Positions 30,054 through 33,322 of a DNA stretch of 33,322 nucleotides are shown one piece after another. The stretch spans positions 1 to 33,322 of the forward strand of contig JBDRCA010000163.1 of NCBI GenBank assembly GCA_043822165.1, read 5' to 3'. How positions within the stretch are numbered: position 1 is the stretch's first letter; each line of letters opens with the position of its first letter. Origin of the DNA: SCGC-AAA252-I15 sp043822165. Lineage in GTDB: Archaea > Altiarchaeota > Altiarchaeia > IMC4 > SCGC-AAA252-I15. Made by a program: the position numbers and the translations under genes. The notes below the pieces were generated by a model. The model saw only the letters and a list, made by a program, of their open reading frames with translations, did not search any database and was not told the DNA's origin.

Positions 30054-33000
30054 ATGACGGTCAAACAAGCCGGCGAATACAGGCCCAAGGAAATCGAAGA
30101 AAAAATTCTCGATTACTGGAAAAAGCAGGGGCTGGCAGAAGAAACTCTCGCACCCAGGAAAGATGCGAAACGGTTCAGCTTCCTTGAGGGCCCGCCGACC
30201 GCGAACGCGCCGCCGGCGCTCCACCACGTGGAAGTCAGAGTATTCAAAGACCTTGTGAATCGCATGCGCTACATGCAGGGTTTTTCCGTGCCCCGCAAAG
30301 CCGGCTGGGACTGCCACGGCCTGCCCGTGGAAGTACAAATCGAGAAAAAGCTTAACCTGGCAAGCAAGAAGGAAATAGTTGAGTACGGTGTCGAAAAGTT
30401 CGTCGAAGAATGTAGGGCCTCCGTTTTCAGCCACATAAAAGAGTGGGACAAGCTGACCCGGCGCATGGCCTACTGGATTGATTTAAAGGACCCGTATGTG
30501 ACCATGGACAACGACTACATCGAAAGCGTTTGGTGGTCGATAAGCCAGATCTACAAGAAAGGACTCCTCTATGAAGGTCACAAGGTTGTGCCTTACTGCC
30601 CCCGCTGCGGCACACCCCTTTCAAGCCATGAAGTAGCGCTCGGATACAAGACCGTGAAAGAGGAGACCGTCATCGTAAGCTTCCCAGTCAAAGACGAAGA
30701 CTACTCTCTTCTCGCGTGGACTACGACTCCCTGGACGCTTCTATCCAATCTCGCGCTCGCAGTAAACCCGCAAGTAACTTATGCCAAGATACGCTACCGC
30801 GGCGAAACTTTTGTCCTCGCAAAAGAGCTTGCTGAAAAGCGCTTCCCAGAAGCTGATGTTCTCGAGGAAATCCCCGGAGAAAAACTCGTCGGACTAGAAT
30901 ACCACCCCTTATTCAACCACTTCAACGGAAAACTAGACAAGCCCGCGTGGAGGGTTATCGCAGGCGACTTCGTGACGACAGAAGAAGGAACAGGGATAGT
31001 CCACATAGCGCCCGCATTCGGAGAAGACGACTACAATGCGGGAGTCGAAAACGACCTGCCCCTAGTCAACCCGCTCGGAGAAGACGGGAAATTCACGGAC
31101 GAGATACCCGAGCTTGCCGGCATTTTCGCAAAGGACGCTGACCCGAAGATAATCCACATTCTGTCTGAGCAGGGTTCTCTAGTGGCCCAGTACCCGTACG
31201 AGCACGAGTACCCTTATTGTTGGCGTTGCAATACTCCCCTACTTTATTATGCGATGAAGAGCTGGTTCATCGCGATGACGAAGCTTCGCGAAAATCTTCT
31301 CGCAAACAACCGGGAGATAAATTGGTTTCCGGAGCACATTAAAGACGGAAGGTTCGGGGACTGGCTTGTTAACGTGAAGGACTGGAGTCTTTCAAGGAAT
31401 AGGTTTTGGGGTACTCCGCTTCCCATTTGGCGGTGCGAGTGCGGGGAAACACAGGTTCTAGGTTCGAGAAAGGAGCTTTCCGAGAAGGCGGCGGACAAAG
31501 TATCTGACGACTTTGACCTTCACCGCCCCTACGTCGACGAAGTAAAACTCGCGTGCAAGTGCGGCAAAAAGATGAGCCGCGTAGAATACGTCATAGACTG
31601 CTGGTATGATTCGGGCGCCGCAACCTTCGCCCAACACCACTACCCCTTCGAAAACAAGGAATTATTCGAGGAAAGCTTTCCATACGACTTCATATGCGAG
31701 GCAACAGACCAGACCCGGGGATGGTTCTACACGCTCCTTGCAATATCAACGCTACTATTTGATAAGTCAGCCTACAAAAACTGCGTAGTCGGAGGACTTC
31801 TGCTGGATGATGCCGGCGAAAAAATGAGCAAATCCCACAACAACATACTTGACCCGTGGGAACTGTTCGAGACAGTGGGCGCCGACGCGGTCCGGCTTCA
31901 AATGTGCTCGCAGGCACCGTGGAACGCCAGACGCTTCGGCAAAGACAGCCTAAACGAGGGAGTGCTCCCGCTTCTCAGGACGCTTTGGAACACATACGAG
32001 TTCACGACCCGCTACATGAGTTTGGACGGATTCGACGCCCGCGGCGGGAAAGAAAGGGATGCCAGCTTTAAGGTCGAAGACGAGTGGATCCTATCTGAAA
32101 CAGACACATTGATTGCAGATGTCACAAGAGAGCTTGAGGCAAACAACTACCACATAGCATACGCCCAATTAAACGAGTTCATAGTCGAGAAGCTGTCTCG
32201 CTGGTACATAAAGCTCATCCGGGATAGACTCTGGCTTGAAGACGAGGACGGTAAGATAAACCCCTCAAAGAGCGCAGCATATATCACTCTCACAGAAGTC
32301 TTCACGCGGCTTGTCGCTTTGATGGCGCCTGTGACCCCGTTCATCGCGGAGGAGATTCACATGAACCTCGTAGGCGGCAAATCAGTTCATCTCGCGAAGT
32401 GGCCCGAGCCAGGGAAAACAAAACCGGAACTCGAAGAAGCCATGGAGATAGCGCGCAAAATATTCGAGGCCGGAAGCTTCATGCGCCAGAAAGCCGGAAT
32501 AAAACTTCGCCACCCCATAGCCTCGGTGACGATAGTGGGAGACGACAAAGTCAAAAAAGCATGCGAAAAACTATCCGGTATCATAGGCAAACAATTGAAC
32601 GCCAAAAAAGTTGAATACGTAACCGAAGTCGCGGGCACAACCTACGCGTACGCGCCCAACTTTAAGGTGCTGGGCCCGAAATACGGGAAAGACGCCGCCA
32701 AAGCAGCTGATGCAATAAGAAACGCGGGAGCAAAACTAAAGCAGGCATTGGATGCGGGACGCAAAACAAAGCTTGGGAAATTCGAAGTATCCCCCGACAT
32801 GGTTGCTGAAGTAAAAATACTCGTCCCCGAAAAATACGCTGCAGGAGAATTCACGCACAAAGACTCGTCCGGGGTCGTATACATAAACACTGAACGCGAC
32901 GCAACCCTCATGAACGAGGCGCTGGCCCGCGACGTCATCCGAAACATACAGGAACTCAGGAAAAAAGAAAATCTCGCCGAATTAGACAGAATCAAAGTCA

Positions 33001-33158
33001 AAATAACCGAGTCCCCGAAAGTCAAGGCAATGCTCGGCGAATTCGAAGACGAAGTCTTGAAGGAGGTGCGGGGAGACGAAATAACCCCTGAAAAGGAAGT
33101 TTCTGGGGCGTCATTCAGCTTCGAGGGCGAGGAAATAAAGGTTTCAATCAGTTTTTAG
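30054..33158 (+). CDS. ileS: isoleucyl-tRNA synthetase
   Basis: A 1034-residue class I IleRS. The HIGH region reads GPPTANAPPALHHVEVRVFK at residues 46-65, so HHVE replaces HIGH, a variant known in some IleRS groups. GWDCHGLPVEVQIEKKL follows, then the CP1 editing domain with TTTPWTLLSN and GTGIVHIAPAFGEDDY. Zinc-like motifs CPRCG and CECG are present, and KMSKS stands at 590-594. The anticodon-binding region and a long C-terminal extension of the archaeal/eukaryal type complete it. It lies 30 bases after alaS; they may share a transcript, although an AT-rich stretch at 30013-30023 could be a separate promoter. Confidence 0.95.
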   Translation: MTVKQAGEYRPKEIEEKILDYWKKQGLAEETLAPRKDAKRFSFLEGPPTANAPPALHHVEVRVFKDLVNRMRYMQGFSVPRKAGWDCHGLPVEVQIEKKLNLASKKEIVEYGVEKFVEECRASVFSHIKEWDKLTRRMAYWIDLKDPYVTMDNDYIESVWWSISQIYKKGLLYEGHKVVPYCPRCGTPLSSHEVALGYKTVKEETVIVSFPVKDEDYSLLAWTTTPWTLLSNLALAVNPQVTYAKIRYRGETFVLAKELAEKRFPEADVLEEIPGEKLVGLEYHPLFNHFNGKLDKPAWRVIAGDFVTTEEGTGIVHIAPAFGEDDYNAGVENDLPLVNPLGEDGKFTDEIPELAGIFAKDADPKIIHILSEQGSLVAQYPYEHEYPYCWRCNTPLLYYAMKSWFIAMTKLRENLLANNREINWFPEHIKDGRFGDWLVNVKDWSLSRNRFWGTPLPIWRCECGETQVLGSRKELSEKAADKVSDDFDLHRPYVDEVKLACKCGKKMSRVEYVIDCWYDSGAATFAQHHYPFENKELFEESFPYDFICEATDQTRGWFYTLLAISTLLFDKSAYKNCVVGGLLLDDAGEKMSKSHNNILDPWELFETVGADAVRLQMCSQAPWNARRFGKDSLNEGVLPLLRTLWNTYEFTTRYMSLDGFDARGGKERDASFKVEDEWILSETDTLIADVTRELEANNYHIAYAQLNEFIVEKLSRWYIKLIRDRLWLEDEDGKINPSKSAAYITLTEVFTRLVALMAPVTPFIAEEIHMNLVGGKSVHLAKWPEPGKTKPELEEAMEIARKIFEAGSFMRQKAGIKLRHPIASVTIVGDDKVKKACEKLSGIIGKQLNAKKVEYVTEVAGTTYAYAPNFKVLGPKYGKDAAKAADAIRNAGAKLKQALDAGRKTKLGKFEVSPDMVAEVKILVPEKYAAGEFTHKDSSGVVYINTERDATLMNEALARDVIRNIQELRKKENLAELDRIKVKITESPKVKAMLGEFEDEVLKEVRGDEITPEKEVSGASFSFEGEEIKVSISF

Positions 33159-33160
33159 CC

Positions 33161-33168
33161 TTTTTTAT
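33161..33168 (+). terminator. T-run after ileS
   Basis: CTTTTTTA directly follows the ileS stop codon. Archaeal transcription often ends at such T-runs without a hairpin. No other T-run of this length lies in the gap before the L21e gene except CGTTTTTC at 33222-33229. Confidence 0.4.
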
Positions 33169-33205
33169 TGTCATATTGCAATGTATTAAATTCAAAAAAT
33201 TGGGG

Positions 33206-33269
33206 TGATGTGTGAAGTAAACGTTTTTCTTGCACTCTCACACTCAACTCTAACGACTAAATCACATCA
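33206..33269 (+). other. possible structured leader of the L21e gene
   Basis: TGATGTG (33206-33212) can pair with CACATCA (33263-33269), directly before the L21e ATG. An overlapping segment, GTGTGA (33210-33215), can instead pair with TCACAC (33238-33243). The two pairings exclude each other. Short stems in 110 bases can occur by chance. Confidence 0.25.
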
Positions 33270-33271
33270 AA

Positions 33272-33322
33272 ATGAAAGGATCTCACGGATACCGGAGGAG
33301 GACTAGAAACCTAAAAACTAAG
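33272..33322 (+). CDS. rpl21e: ribosomal protein L21e, N-terminal part
   Basis: The first 17 codons of ribosomal protein L21e (eL21) before the window ends: MKGSHGYRRRTRNLKTK, whose G(Y/F)RRRTR start is the family mark. eL21 is found in archaea and eukaryotes and not in bacteria, which supports the archaeal origin of the window. The gene continues beyond 33322. Confidence 0.85.
   Translation, partial: MKGSHGYRRRTRNLKTK

Noticed and set aside
30189..30248. Non-standard HIGH motif (HHVE) in IleRS as a sign of a dead enzyme
   Set aside because: Comparable HHV variants occur in known IleRS groups, and KMSKS, the editing domain and the zinc motifs are intact.

Overview
The window is archaeal chromosomal DNA. 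It carries archaeal-type alanyl- and isoleucyl-tRNA synthetases, the start of ribosomal protein L21e (a family absent from bacteria), a Dph2-type diphthamide enzyme, an archaeal long-type FKBP isomerase, and several genes whose TATA-like box lies 25-30 bp before the start codon, as expected for leaderless archaeal mRNAs. I cannot name the lineage. No tRNA, rRNA, CRISPR array or transposase was seen.

Layout: (1) 1-2760 is an accessory edge. It holds a 44-aa protein convergent with a PIN-domain protein, a 330-bp gap with nested hairpins and a decayed reading frame, a Gfo/Idh/MocA sugar dehydrogenase, and a DUF433/DUF5615 toxin-antitoxin pair. That pair is followed by a stray copy of the dehydrogenase gene's 3' end. 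(2) 2751-6873 has a UDP-glucuronate 4-epimerase, diverging from a sulfate-activation operon: a 34-aa microprotein, a ribbon-helix-helix protein, CysD, CysN and an alkaline-phosphatase-superfamily hydrolase. The first three proteins all end in the same LRALGY tail. (3) 6854-14059 is a nucleotide-sugar factory: three DegT aminotransferases, two left-handed beta-helix acetyltransferases, a cupin, a second Gfo/Idh dehydrogenase and a UDP-sugar 6-dehydrogenase interrupted at a G8 run. Together these resemble the WbpA-B-E-D route to diacetamido uronic acids. (4) 14106-16811 has a flippase, a UbiA prenyltransferase of the phosphoribosyl-polyprenyl type and a translationally coupled PHP phosphoesterase. 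(5) 16808-22303 has a DUF362 protein, then a tight GalU / UDP-glucose dehydrogenase / UDP-xylose synthase / 4-epimerase operon, and a cupin. (6) 22293-33322 is housekeeping: NadE, a truncated Dph2, FKBP, an unknown sequon-rich membrane-anchored protein, an XTP pyrophosphatase, an MFS transporter, AlaS, IleS and partial L21e.

The genes of blocks 1-5 fit together as a supply line for surface glycans: charged, acetamido and pentose UDP-sugars, a possible sulfate donor, and a lipid-linked sugar flippase. No glycosyltransferase or oligosaccharyltransferase is present here, so the assembly enzymes must lie elsewhere.

Most notable: the shared LRALGY C-terminal tail, the AT-rich patch inside alaS, the gene-tail duplication around the toxin-antitoxin pair, two frameshifted genes (one at a homopolymer), and the fact that every tail-to-tail gene junction in the window overlaps.
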